64,000 bases of DNA from Halobacillus_A sp043497005 (GTDB taxonomy: Bacteria > Bacillota > Bacilli > Bacillales > Halobacillaceae), in the NCBI RefSeq assembly GCF_043497005.1, contig NZ_JBIEKE010000003.1, forward strand, positions 682,001-746,000. The letters are read 5' to 3'. Made by a program: the position numbers and the translations under genes. Each line of letters starts with the position of its first letter. The stretch's first letter is position 1. The notes beneath the pieces were generated by a model. That model was not told the DNA's origin, ran no database searches, and was given only the letters and a program-made list of their open reading frames with translations. Below are positions 35,606 through 44,396 of the stretch, piece by piece.

Positions 35606-36244
35606 TCAAGAAGCGTATACTTCTTTCTCTTCTTTTACAGGAATTTGCCTAAACACTTTCATTGTCAGCCACATCCAACCGAGCACACTCACACTTATAT
35701 AGAAGAATAAAAGAAGAACAGGAAGACCTAACGAGTGGTACGTAATTGTGAAAAGAAATACGAGAACGGCGGCGGAGATATGAAGTTTAGTCAAGCCGAC
35801 GACTACTGAATTTTTTACGTATTGAAACGTTTTTGCTTGATAAGAAATCAGCATAGGGAAACTCCATAAGACTACAAGACTGTAAAAGAAAACAATGGTA
35901 TAAAAAGAGAAAGGAACAATAAAAGATAATTGCCCCGGTGCATTTACAATTAATTGGTAGTTGACATACAGCACGGCTCCTATAAATGTTAAAAGCCAAC
36001 CCAATTTATTCGCTGCCATGAACTCTCTTTTATATAACCTCTTAAACACTTCACCAATTCTCCGATCTCTTTCTCCTTGAATCCATTTTTTTGCGACTCC
36101 AAGTGCTGCAGCTGTGGAAGGAAAAACACCCGCTACAATCAACCCTCTGATCGAGTAATAAAACCAAAGCAAGTTTAATAATGTTAATCTCGTAATCCAG
36201 AAGAGGATGCCATCTAAGCTTTTAACTATTTTTTCACTGTTCAT
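35606..36244 (-). CDS. YesL/DUF624-family membrane protein
   Basis: This 212-residue protein has about five hydrophobic segments, starting ILFWITRLTLLNLLWFYYSI and GLIVAGVFPSTAAALGVAKK, the usual DUF624 beginning. Family members are commonly found inside Gram-positive oligosaccharide ABC operons; the role is unknown. Here it follows the two permease genes and precedes the GH51 gene. Confidence 0.8.
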   Translation of the reverse strand: MNSEKIVKSLDGILFWITRLTLLNLLWFYYSIRGLIVAGVFPSTAAALGVAKKWIQGERDRRIGEVFKRLYKREFMAANKLGWLLTFIGAVLYVNYQLIVNAPGQLSFIVPFSFYTIVFFYSLVVLWSFPMLISYQAKTFQYVKNSVVVGLTKLHISAAVLVFLFTITYHSLGLPVLLLFFYISVSVLGWMWLTMKVFRQIPVKEEKEVYAS

Positions 36245-36313
36245 ATCTTGTGCCCCCTTTGTATTATTCCGGCGTCAAGCAAGGTGCGGAAAACTTATAA
36301 CTCCCAGGTGCGG

Positions 36314-37156
36314 TCAGCCTTTTACTCCGCCCATCGTTAAACCAGATACAAAGTAGCGCTGAAAAAAAATAAACAAAATGATAATAGGGATAATAGTCAT
36401 GACAGAGCCTGCTATCAGGACATCATAGTTATTTCCATAAGGTGTTAATAAAGTAGCCAATCCAATGGGTAAGGTGAACATATCATTGGAGCGCAGAACA
36501 AGCAGCGGCCACAAAAAGTTATTCCAGCTCCCTAATCCCTGTAAAATTGCCATTGCGGCCATTGAAGGGCCCATTAAAGGCAGCATTATTTTAAAGAAAA
36601 TTCCATACTCTGTAGCTCCATCAATACGCGCAGCATCCATCAGCTCTTTAGGTAAACCAATAGCGTACTGTCTAAAGAAAAAGACGGCAATTGGAGCTAC
36701 AACCATAGGGAGGATGACTGCTAAATAACTATTAATCAATTGAGCGCTGATCATCATTTGATATAAAGGCAGCATTAATATCTCAAATGGGACCATTAAG
36801 ATAAACAAAACAAGTACAAAGAAGAAATTTCTTCCTTTAAAATCATATAATGCTAAAGCATATCCAACCATTGATGAGAAAAAGAGAGATAATACAATGG
36901 TCAAAGCGGAAATAATTAAACTGTTTCCATACCAGCTCCAATAATCTCCAGCCTGTGTAAAGATATATTCATAGTTGGACAAGTTTACTTGATTCCAATC
37001 GATAGCTAGAGTGATACCCTTTCTCATCAGTTCAGAGGAAGGAACGAAAGAAGAAAGCACAAGACTAATGATTGGAAACAGGGCAACAAAGGAAACAATT
37101 GCAATACTTACATTTGCTAACCATGAGAGCCAAGAGTTTTTCTTTTTCGCTTTCAT
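36314..37156 (-). CDS. araQ: Arabino-oligosaccharide ABC permease (AraQ type)
   Basis: This 280-residue CUT1 permease has six membrane segments and the EAA loop DAARIDGATEYGIFFKIMLP near 190-209. It ends FVSGLTMGGVKG, usual for MalG-type subunits. Its start overlaps the stop of the preceding permease gene by one base. The araQ symbol rests on neighbourhood (AraN-like binding protein, GH51 enzymes, AraR) and the AraNPQ precedent in Bacillus. Confidence 0.82.
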   Translation of the reverse strand: MKAKKKNSWLSWLANVSIAIVSFVALFPIISLVLSSFVPSSELMRKGITLAIDWNQVNLSNYEYIFTQAGDYWSWYGNSLIISALTIVLSLFFSSMVGYALALYDFKGRNFFFVLVLFILMVPFEILMLPLYQMMISAQLINSYLAVILPMVVAPIAVFFFRQYAIGLPKELMDAARIDGATEYGIFFKIMLPLMGPSMAAMAILQGLGSWNNFLWPLLVLRSNDMFTLPIGLATLLTPYGNNYDVLIAGSVMTIIPIIILFIFFQRYFVSGLTMGGVKG

Positions 37157-38103
37157 TACGCATCCCCTTTCTTAAACGTTCCTGTAAATATTAAATAAAT
37201 GATACTTACAATAAAGATAATCAGCATGAGAACAACTCCGACAGCAGCGCCAAATCCCATATCGTTCTGCTGGATCCCCTGCTGATAAATGTAACCGACC
37301 ATAGTTAATCCAATGTTCCCCGGCGAGCCTGATTCCCAGAATACAAAGCTTTCTTCAAACATTCTAAATCCATTGATAATCGTGATTGTACTAACAAAGA
37401 TGATGATAGGTTTCAGCTGCGGGATCGTTATAAATATAAACTTCTGAAACTTTGTGGCACCGTCTATATCAGCAGCTTCATAAAGTTCTTCAGGTACGGT
37501 CTGCAAGGCGGCCAAAAAGTATAAAATATTAACCCCCATCCAGCGCCAGGATGACAAAGTAACCATAAGCAGCATCCCAGACCAGGCAGAGTATCGCCAG
37601 TTTACCGAGTCAAAACCTAACAAATTAACGACTTGGTTAGCCATCGCACTGTCCTGTTCACCGAACATTAACCGAAAAATCATTCCCCCGACAATGGTAG
37701 AAGTTAATGCTGGAATGAATAACGATGCTCGAAAAAACGTTTTAAATCTAACCATTTTTGAATTGAGCATGACTGCTAGAATCATAGGAACAATAGTAAG
37801 GATGAGAACAGTAAACACGACATAGACCGTGGTATTGCCCAAAGCTTTATAGAAAGTCGCGTTAGGGATCCGAAGATAGTTTTCAAGACCTATAAACTGA
37901 ACCTGTCCTGGTAATACGCTTTGGAAACTCATAATAATCCCATGTATAGCTGGATATAGTGTTAATACTAAGAATGATAGTAAAAAGGGAGAGACAAAAA
38001 TATATGGAACAACTTTTTTAGAATTTAATATTTTCATTAACTTGCTTGGCTCTTTTCGCTCCTTCTCCCGATACTTCGTACTACTATTTAAAAACGTATT
38101 CAC
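37156..38103 (-). CDS. araP: Arabino-oligosaccharide ABC permease (AraP type)
   Basis: I choose the GTG at 38103, seven bases after GGAGG; the open frame extends 20 codons further without a ribosome site. The 315-residue product has six membrane segments after a charged N-terminus, and the EAA loop EAADIDGATKFQKFIFITIP. It forms the heterodimer with the next gene product. No ATP-binding subunit is in the operon. Confidence 0.82.
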   Translation of the reverse strand: MNTFLNSSTKYREKERKEPSKLMKILNSKKVVPYIFVSPFLLSFLVLTLYPAIHGIIMSFQSVLPGQVQFIGLENYLRIPNATFYKALGNTTVYVVFTVLILTIVPMILAVMLNSKMVRFKTFFRASLFIPALTSTIVGGMIFRLMFGEQDSAMANQVVNLLGFDSVNWRYSAWSGMLLMVTLSSWRWMGVNILYFLAALQTVPEELYEAADIDGATKFQKFIFITIPQLKPIIIFVSTITIINGFRMFEESFVFWESGSPGNIGLTMVGYIYQQGIQQNDMGFGAAVGVVLMLIIFIVSIIYLIFTGTFKKGDA

Positions 38104-38166
38104 CTGATACCCTCCTACCCCCTCCGACGAGGAAGGGGGGAATTTAGTTAGCAGTTGTTCCAAAAC

Positions 38167-39675
38167 CTATTTCTTTAAACGAATAACATTCCAGGACGTC
38201 TTCTTTAATACAGCTTCTAATTTTCCATCAGTCAGGGCTGCTTCCCCGCGATTATGCGGCTGAACCGCCTGATGTCCAGCTGTATTAACAGCTTTTAGAT
38301 CTTCATGTTCAAGTACACTGTGTTCCACGACTGAATATCCTTCGAAGCTTCTCACATCCGCCTGGAGTGGGATATCTTCGCTTAAATGTTTATTAACGAG
38401 GAAAATTGTAACTGCTTCAGATTCTTCATCATATACAGCTGCACTATCAATATAAGGAACATCTGTAAACTCTTTACTATCGTATTTCGGCGAAGATAGA
38501 ACAGGTTTAAGTGAAATTCCTCTTCCATAGAGTGAAGCGTGCATGTAGGGATAAAAAATTGTCTGTTTCCACGATCGGCCGTCATTCTCAGTCATGATCG
38601 GTGCAATAACATTGACAAGCTGAGCCATGCAGGCCATTTTCACACGGTCCGCATGCTTTAGAAGCGTGATCAGCATACTGCCTACCAGCAAAGCATCTTC
38701 AAAATTATAAACGTCTTCTAGTTGGGGAGGAGCAATGGACCATGGCTCAATTGCTTTATCCTGATCATTAGAGTGATACCAGACGTTCCATTCGTCAAAA
38801 CTTAAATGCATGGTTTTCTTGCTGCGATGCTTCGCCTTTATGTAGTCACAAGTGGAAGTTACGGTATTAATAAAATGATCCATTTCCATATTCTTTGCTA
38901 AATAGTTCGCCGGATCATTTGCCTTATTTCCGTAATATTGATGCAAAGAAATATAATCTACTTCCTCATAGGCGATATCCAGAGTCGTCGCGTCATACTC
39001 AGGGAATGTAGGCATCCCTGCATGGGAGCTCCCGCAAGCTACAAGTTCAATGCCCGGGTCGACAAGTTTCATTGCCTTTCCTGTTTCTTTAGCTATCTTT
39101 CCATATTCGGCGGCCGTTTTTTGACCAACCTGCCATGGCCCATCCATTTCGTTCCCTAAACACCATGTTTTAATATTGTGGGGTTGTTCATAACCATGCG
39201 ACCGACGTAAATCACTCCAATACGTACCTTTCGTGTGGTTCGTATATTCGATTAAGTTTCTGGCAGCGTCGATTCCTCTTGTCCCTAAATTTACTGCCAT
39301 CATGACTTCAGCATTCACTTTCTTTGCCCAGTCCACAAATTCATTTGTTCCCACTTCATTTGTTTCAATTGTTCTCCAGGCCAATTCAAGGCGTCGTGGT
39401 CGCTCTTCTTTCGGACCTACACCATCCTCCCAGTTGTAAGCAGATACCATATTCCCCCCAGGGTAACGGACTACAGGGACGTTCAATTCTTTCACAAGCT
39501 CTATGACATCCTTTCGAAATCCTTGTTCATCTGCTTCAGGATGCCCTGGTTCATAAAACCCTCCATAAACCGCCCTCCCTAAATGCTCAATGAAAGAACC
39601 ATATATCCGTTCATCCACTTTACTAATTTCATAGCTTTTATCCAAGATCATCTTAGCCTTTAACTGTTCAGCCAT
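38167..39675 (-). CDS. abfA: GH51 alpha-L-arabinofuranosidase
   Basis: The start at 39675 follows GAGGGGTGTATCTGG; the open frame begins 17 codons earlier. The 502-residue product matches the usual AbfA length. Catalytic residues are Glu176 in WCLGNEMDGPW (acid/base) and Glu295 in LSFDEWNVWY (nucleophile). It lies between the binding protein and permease genes. A cre-like site is just upstream. It would act in the cytoplasm on imported arabino-oligosaccharides. Confidence 0.92.
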   Translation of the reverse strand: MAEQLKAKMILDKSYEISKVDERIYGSFIEHLGRAVYGGFYEPGHPEADEQGFRKDVIELVKELNVPVVRYPGGNMVSAYNWEDGVGPKEERPRRLELAWRTIETNEVGTNEFVDWAKKVNAEVMMAVNLGTRGIDAARNLIEYTNHTKGTYWSDLRRSHGYEQPHNIKTWCLGNEMDGPWQVGQKTAAEYGKIAKETGKAMKLVDPGIELVACGSSHAGMPTFPEYDATTLDIAYEEVDYISLHQYYGNKANDPANYLAKNMEMDHFINTVTSTCDYIKAKHRSKKTMHLSFDEWNVWYHSNDQDKAIEPWSIAPPQLEDVYNFEDALLVGSMLITLLKHADRVKMACMAQLVNVIAPIMTENDGRSWKQTIFYPYMHASLYGRGISLKPVLSSPKYDSKEFTDVPYIDSAAVYDEESEAVTIFLVNKHLSEDIPLQADVRSFEGYSVVEHSVLEHEDLKAVNTAGHQAVQPHNRGEAALTDGKLEAVLKKTSWNVIRLKK

Positions 39676-39696
39676 CCAGATACACCCCTCTGTTTT

Positions 39697-39710
39697 TGTA
39701 TGCGTTTTCA
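39697..39710 (+). promoter_or_regulatory. CcpA cre-like site upstream of abfA
   Basis: TGTATGCGTTTTCA matches the cre consensus with one mismatch and lies 22 bases before the abfA start. Confidence 0.55.
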
Positions 39711-39795
39711 AAATACAAAAAAACAACTACTTCATCTACTATTGATGTTCGTATCACATCCGAACATATGCGATATCATCATGCTCGAATTCTTA

Positions 39796-39811
39796 ACTGG
39801 TACGTATAAGT
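39796..39811. promoter_or_regulatory. AraR-type operator upstream of abfA
   Basis: ACTGGTACGTATAAGT is an imperfect 16-base palindrome centred on ACGT. Its reverse reads ACTTATACGTACCAGT, close to the AraR box ATTTGTACGTACAAAT and to the site in front of araR at 42834. It lies in the araN-abfA gap, so the operon may have a second regulated promoter there. Confidence 0.6.
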
Positions 39812-39919
39812 ATATGTGTCAAGTATAGTCAAAACCTGACTTAATTTCAACTGTTTTTTAAAAATAGACAAATTTCAGAAAAAAGAGAGCAAGTATTAAT
39901 TACTCGCTCTCTCTTCGTC

Positions 39920-41260
39920 CTATTGCATGTCTCTAATCTTGTCGGCCGCTTCCTTCAGGGATTCTTCCGGTGTTTGGTTTTGTTCCCTGATGACATTTTG
40001 AAAAACGTTAGTTGAGAATTCATTTTGAACATCTGGTGTGTGTTCAGTAATGTTCAATGTGTTTATATCATCGCGAATATCCAGGAGGGTATCAAAAATA
40101 CCATCCCCAAAATACTGATAATACTGATTATCCTCTCGAACCTCTTCGCTTTCCCAAACTTCCCATCTCGGAGGATCAAATCCTAGAACTTTCCAAAGAT
40201 TTATACTCCCCTCTTCTGATAGTTTTGTAAAAGCTAAAAATTCCTTGGCCAGCTCAGGTTCCTCTGAGTGGTTTGTCACAACAGTTCCTGTACCGCCCAT
40301 ACCAGCCGAGCGCTTTCCGCCTTCCTCCCAAGCTGGAAGAGGACGAATGGCCATTTTGCCTTCCAAATCCGGCATATTTTCAATAAATCTACCCATATAC
40401 CAAACAGGCATAAGAAGGGAGGCTGCATTTCCATCATTCATATAACCGTAAAATTCTTCTGCGTGCGGCTCTCCCCCAGGAGTGATTTCGGCAATTTCGT
40501 GTTCATAAATAGCATCATGCATGAACTGCAGAGTATTTATATTTGTTTCATTATCTATTGTTACTTCCCCATTTTCATCAAAAAAATCTGAGTCCTGCTG
40601 GGAAATCATCGGCCAGTAATCAATATAATCTCCTGTATTTACGTTCCACATTACAGAGTCCGTTTTATCCACCACTTCTTTACCTGCCTCTACGAAATCA
40701 TCCCAGGTTTCAATGGAGTCAATATCTACCCCGGCTTCATCCATGATTTCTGTATTGTAATACATCACCGTCGCACCAACATGAGTAGGAAGGCCATAAT
40801 AAGTATCATCTTTGGCATAAATCTCAAATCGCTCTTTTACGGAATCCTCAAGAACAGGCTCAACATATTCATTCATAGACTCAAGCTGCGGCTCACCTTG
40901 CATATAGTTTGGAAATTTCGATATTTCAATATCAGCTATATCAGGTGCTCCTTCGCCTGATTGTAAACTCAGTAACAAGTTATTGTGCATTTGGTCGTAT
41001 GGATACGTTTCTGCCACTAATTTAATAGGTCTGTCCGGATTTTCTTCATTCCATCTTTCGGCGGAATCTCTAAATAAGTCAACGTGTTGGCCCGCAAACG
41101 TCCAAAAAGTTAATTCCGTCGCATCTTCTACATCTTCCCCTATAACTTCCACATCATCAGCATCACCTGAAGCTCCCTCATCTCCTCCGCCGCCTCCACA
41201 CGCAGCTAATACGAGCATTGCCATTATGCCAAATAAAAAAAGCAGTAAACTTTTTTTCAA
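39920..41260 (-). CDS. araN: Arabino-oligosaccharide-binding lipoprotein (AraN type)
   Basis: This 446-residue protein has signal peptide and lipobox VLAACGGGG (Cys21) and an acidic linker. The family 1 sugar-binding fold shows LTFWTFAGQHVDLFRDSAER near 50 and MPVWYMGRFIENMPDLEGKM near 285. It is the first gene of the leftward arabinan operon. The 413-base gap before it carries a weak AraR-like site. The araN symbol rests on context. Confidence 0.82.
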   Translation of the reverse strand: MKKSLLLFLFGIMAMLVLAACGGGGGDEGASGDADDVEVIGEDVEDATELTFWTFAGQHVDLFRDSAERWNEENPDRPIKLVAETYPYDQMHNNLLLSLQSGEGAPDIADIEISKFPNYMQGEPQLESMNEYVEPVLEDSVKERFEIYAKDDTYYGLPTHVGATVMYYNTEIMDEAGVDIDSIETWDDFVEAGKEVVDKTDSVMWNVNTGDYIDYWPMISQQDSDFFDENGEVTIDNETNINTLQFMHDAIYEHEIAEITPGGEPHAEEFYGYMNDGNAASLLMPVWYMGRFIENMPDLEGKMAIRPLPAWEEGGKRSAGMGGTGTVVTNHSEEPELAKEFLAFTKLSEEGSINLWKVLGFDPPRWEVWESEEVREDNQYYQYFGDGIFDTLLDIRDDINTLNITEHTPDVQNEFSTNVFQNVIREQNQTPEESLKEAADKIRDMQ

Positions 41261-41475
41261 TTCTATCAGCCCCCTATTTTTTTCACTCCAATATACTTTA
41301 TACCCACCAGCCTCAATCTACCCTCCCTCTTAATTTTTATCGCTTTTACCATCTAAGCACCCCTAATGATAGCGCATACATTTTATGAGATGCTCATGAA
41401 GATCAATAAGTAGTTGAATAAATCTTATCACTCAGATTCATACCAGTCAATAAATTTTGAATATTAATTGTTTTA

Positions 41476-41491
41476 TCTTATACGTACATTA
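41476..41491. promoter_or_regulatory. Possible AraR site upstream of araN
   Basis: TCTTATACGTACATTA shares CTTATACGTAC with the site at 39796 but its right half is poorly symmetric. Its place upstream of araN supports a role. Nothing else identifiable lies in 41261-41631. Confidence 0.45.
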
Positions 41492-41631
41492 CGATGAAAA
41501 TATCTTTATGTACTTAAATCTTATAATAAGTTTAAGAGTTATCCTCATTAAAGTCCCTCCACAATAATGATTTAAAACTTCATAAATTATTTGAAATATT
41601 TCATCTGTACCCTACAACTTATATGTAATTA

Positions 41632-41671
41632 AATAAAGAAGGTTTGCTCTTAGTGGCAAACCTTCTTTATT
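41632..41671. terminator. araR terminator
   Basis: AATAAAGAAGGTTTGC and GCAAACCTTCTTTATT are perfect 16-base complements around TCTTAGTG, three bases past the araR stop. Confidence 0.9.
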
Positions 41672-41674
41672 GCT

Positions 41675-42814
41675 TTACTTTGCTTTCTCCAAATCTCTTC
41701 CTTTTACAGGAACCTCACGTGTGGAACTTCTTACAATTAATTCAGTAGGGTACTTTACACTCTTAATCTCTTGTTTCAATTCTTTATGGTTATGCTGCTG
41801 CTTAATCATATCGAGAATTAGTTTAGCTGCCGTTTGTCCAAGCTCTGCTTTTGGATGCTGTACGGAAGTTAACTTAACTTCGGAAAGTTCGGTTAAAAAG
41901 GAATTATCAAATCCGACAATCGAGATATCCTGAGGGACTTTCATATTCTTTTCCCTTAGAACGTTGATCAGCCTGATTGCCAGTTCATCATTATAACAAA
42001 CAATTGCCGTTGGCCTTGCTTCAATATGAGTCAGAAGCTGGGTTAGTTCTTCAACTGGCTTCGTCTCTTTTTCATCTGTTTGATACGTATTAAGCAGTTT
42101 TGGGTTAATAGGGACTTTGTGCATCCTGTGTGCTTTTAAGTAACCTTTCATTCTTAAGTTTCCCTGCATATCATCCGTCTTAAAAAATCCCAGGATATCC
42201 CTATGTCCTTGTTTAATTAAATGCTCTGTCTGTAAAAAGGCACCTCTCTCATCATCAACTAACACACTAATCGGTTCTAAAGCGTCATAATAGGCATTAA
42301 TCATTAAGTAAGGGATATTGAGCCTTTCAAGGTTAAGGTAATAATTAATATTAGGATTTGAATAAGCACTTTTGGTTGGTTCTATAATCGCTCCATCAAA
42401 ACCTTGCGTAATAATCTTCTCCAGATATTCTCTTTCTTTCTCATGGTTGTTGTTCGTATTAAATAAACTGACATTATACCCCGACTCGCTTAAATAAGCT
42501 TCAGCCCCACGGATAATGGAGGGGAAAATATAATCAGAAATGTACGTAGTTATAATGGCAATATTCTTTCTGGGCAGGCTGTTGCTTTGAGCATCTCGTC
42601 TCGTCCGGTCCGCACAGAAAGTTCCTGCTCCTTGTTCCCTGTATAACCATCCCTCACTGACCAGTTCTCCAATCGCCAGCCGGACCGTATGACGGCTGAC
42701 ATTGAATTGCTTCATCATTTCGCTTTCCGATTGGATTTTATGGTGTGGTTCGTATGTTCCATCCAGTATTTTAGATTTTATCGCTTTTTTCACAGTTCCG
42801 TACTTTGTTTGCAT
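41675..42814 (-). CDS. araR: AraR-type arabinose repressor (GntR HTH with LacI-like effector domain)
   Basis: The start at 42814 follows TTGGAGTGAAAAGC; the frame is open 17 codons upstream. The 379-residue product has a GntR winged helix (residues 1-70, with FNVSRHTVRLAIGELVSEGW) and a LacI/periplasmic-type sugar-binding domain (NIAIITTYISDYIFPSIIRG near 85, DISIVGFDNSFLTELSEV near 310). This two-part build is characteristic of AraR, which leaves DNA when L-arabinose binds. A palindrome at 42834-42855 suggests autoregulation. Confidence 0.92.
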   Translation of the reverse strand: MQTKYGTVKKAIKSKILDGTYEPHHKIQSESEMMKQFNVSRHTVRLAIGELVSEGWLYREQGAGTFCADRTRRDAQSNSLPRKNIAIITTYISDYIFPSIIRGAEAYLSESGYNVSLFNTNNNHEKEREYLEKIITQGFDGAIIEPTKSAYSNPNINYYLNLERLNIPYLMINAYYDALEPISVLVDDERGAFLQTEHLIKQGHRDILGFFKTDDMQGNLRMKGYLKAHRMHKVPINPKLLNTYQTDEKETKPVEELTQLLTHIEARPTAIVCYNDELAIRLINVLREKNMKVPQDISIVGFDNSFLTELSEVKLTSVQHPKAELGQTAAKLILDMIKQQHNHKELKQEIKSVKYPTELIVRSSTREVPVKGRDLEKAK

Positions 42815-42833
42815 GCTTTTCACTCCAAGTCCA

Positions 42834-42855
42834 CTAACATATTCGTATAAGTTAG
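42834..42855. promoter_or_regulatory. AraR autoregulatory operator
   Basis: CTAACATATTC and GTATAAGTTAG form an almost perfect 22-base palindrome 20 bases before the araR start. Its core ACTTATACGAATATG resembles the sites at 39796 and 41476. A further ACTTATAGTTAGTT word lies at 42872. Confidence 0.65.
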
Positions 42856-42933
42856 CATACCACACATTATTAACTTATAGTTAGTTTTAGATACTTTAAT
42901 TAAAAAGAAAAAGCCAGCTTGTACAGCCAGCCT

Positions 42934-43262
42934 TTACCTCCATATTACTGTGTTCCACTGCATTTTTTTCAAGGATTTCAAAGTCGTATTTTCATCGATT
43001 GTTACACACTCGATACCTGTCATTTCAGCAAAGTCTTCTAGCTGCTCTGCCGACAAAGCAAACAAAAGGGCTGTATGAGGCGTACCATCAGCATAATCCC
43101 AGGCTGCTTTTTATTAATGTCCATACGAAAGATTCCGCCTAATTCAGTGATTGATACATTTACTGCATCCCCCACCACGCTAAAGGGATAAACTTGTACG
43201 GAAGGCTTTATCGCTGTGATATTGGACAAATCTCCACATGTGTAACCCTGGCACCCTCTCAT
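42934..43262 (-). pseudogene. araA: L-arabinose isomerase remnant (C-terminal, internally deleted)
   Basis: In one minus-strand frame 43262-43090 reads KPSVQVYPFSV and VGDAVNVSITELGGIFRMDI, matching the AraA region before its last domain. In the next frame 43095-42934 reads AAWDYADGTPHTALLFALSA, EQLEDFAEMTGIECVTIDEN and TTLKSLKKMQWNTVIWR then stop, the AraA C-terminus with its GAHHT-like metal-site segment. About 30-40 residues between the pieces and everything N-terminal are missing. It lies beside araR, where araABD would be expected. So the isomerase gene has decayed here. Confidence 0.8.
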
Positions 43263-43476
43263 TCCCTTCTTCTAAATGATATATGTGTAACCCTCCATAA
43301 ATTTATCTTAAAAACGAAAGACAGCATGTGAACGTCCCTACTATCTATTTCTTTATATTCTGGTGGAGAGTCCATAGGCATTTCTTCATATCAAACCCCG
43401 ATTTGTGGTATTCTTGAAGTACAAATGTATACTTTTTGTCACGGAAAAGGAAGGAATCCAAAGGGGCTGACGAAGT

Positions 43477-44340
43477 ATGGAAAACCTCTACTCTGCGCTT
43501 GAGAATTTGGAAAGAACATTCATGCCGCACACCTCCGAATATCAGCGCTATATCGATTTTCACACGATGAGAGACATGAAGCAGGTCATTAAAGGGAAAC
43601 ACCCTGTTCACTTCGATCTGGATATAAAAGAACTGGCAGAGATGAACATGAGGTATATTTTGGATGGATTTTGGAAGGGTGTCTTTTTCACTGCAGTTAT
43701 TCCAACTTCTAATACGTTCAAAGCTACCATCGAGATGTACGGGAAGCCGCCGCAAATGCTGCTTGGCCGGTTTGAAATGGGAAAAGAAGAAACATCATTT
43801 TCCCCTACGTTTTTAAAGGAAGAGTTTACAAGGAGAAAAGGGCTTGGAGACACATTGCGTGATTTTTCCAAAATTTTATACGCGTATGTGAATTCCTACG
43901 TGAAGCGCAGGGAAACGTCAGGGGAGGAAAACACTTCGGACTATCTAGAAGAAGCAATCCTCGAAGGCTGGAACTTCCCATTTCTTGAAAACCACCCTGA
44001 TCTTCACAAGGAATGGAAATCTCTAAAAAAACGTACAGTGCAACAACTTAGACGCATAGAAGAACTCGAGATCGAAGAACAATACGCTCTTGAGACGATG
44101 AAGAACAAAGACGTCCCTAAATTTATCCAATCATTTCAGCGGCTGTCAGAAGTCAATATGAAAAACCGGAAAGATGAATTGTTGGAGACGATATACGATT
44201 TGCGTAAGTTCATCGAAACCCTTGAACATAAAGAAGAAGAAAGTTATGCGCATAATTTTGCCAGAAGCAAGGGAATTATTGCTTCCAAGTATAATAAGGA
44301 TGACGAAAGCTACTTCCTCCAAAAGGAAAAAGATGTTTAG
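43477..44340 (+). CDS. Hypothetical protein in operon with telA
   Basis: This 287-residue soluble protein has no signal peptide or membrane segment. The first 130 residues are mixed alpha/beta, with FDLDIKELAEMNMRYILDGF near 48-67 and EMYGKPPQMLLGRFEMGKEE. From about residue 165 it is charged and helical, with coiled-coil-like EELEIEEQYALETMKNKDVP and YDLRKFIETLEHKEEE. I do not recognise the family. It lies 56 bases before telA in the same direction, so a role beside TelA in stress or tellurite-type resistance is inferred from position only. Confidence 0.7.
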   Translation: MENLYSALENLERTFMPHTSEYQRYIDFHTMRDMKQVIKGKHPVHFDLDIKELAEMNMRYILDGFWKGVFFTAVIPTSNTFKATIEMYGKPPQMLLGRFEMGKEETSFSPTFLKEEFTRRKGLGDTLRDFSKILYAYVNSYVKRRETSGEENTSDYLEEAILEGWNFPFLENHPDLHKEWKSLKKRTVQQLRRIEELEIEEQYALETMKNKDVPKFIQSFQRLSEVNMKNRKDELLETIYDLRKFIETLEHKEEESYAHNFARSKGIIASKYNKDDESYFLQKEKDV

Positions 44341-44396
44341 CAGCCGTCCGTTATATTCTTATCGAAACCAACTAACTTCAGATTGGAGATATGGAC

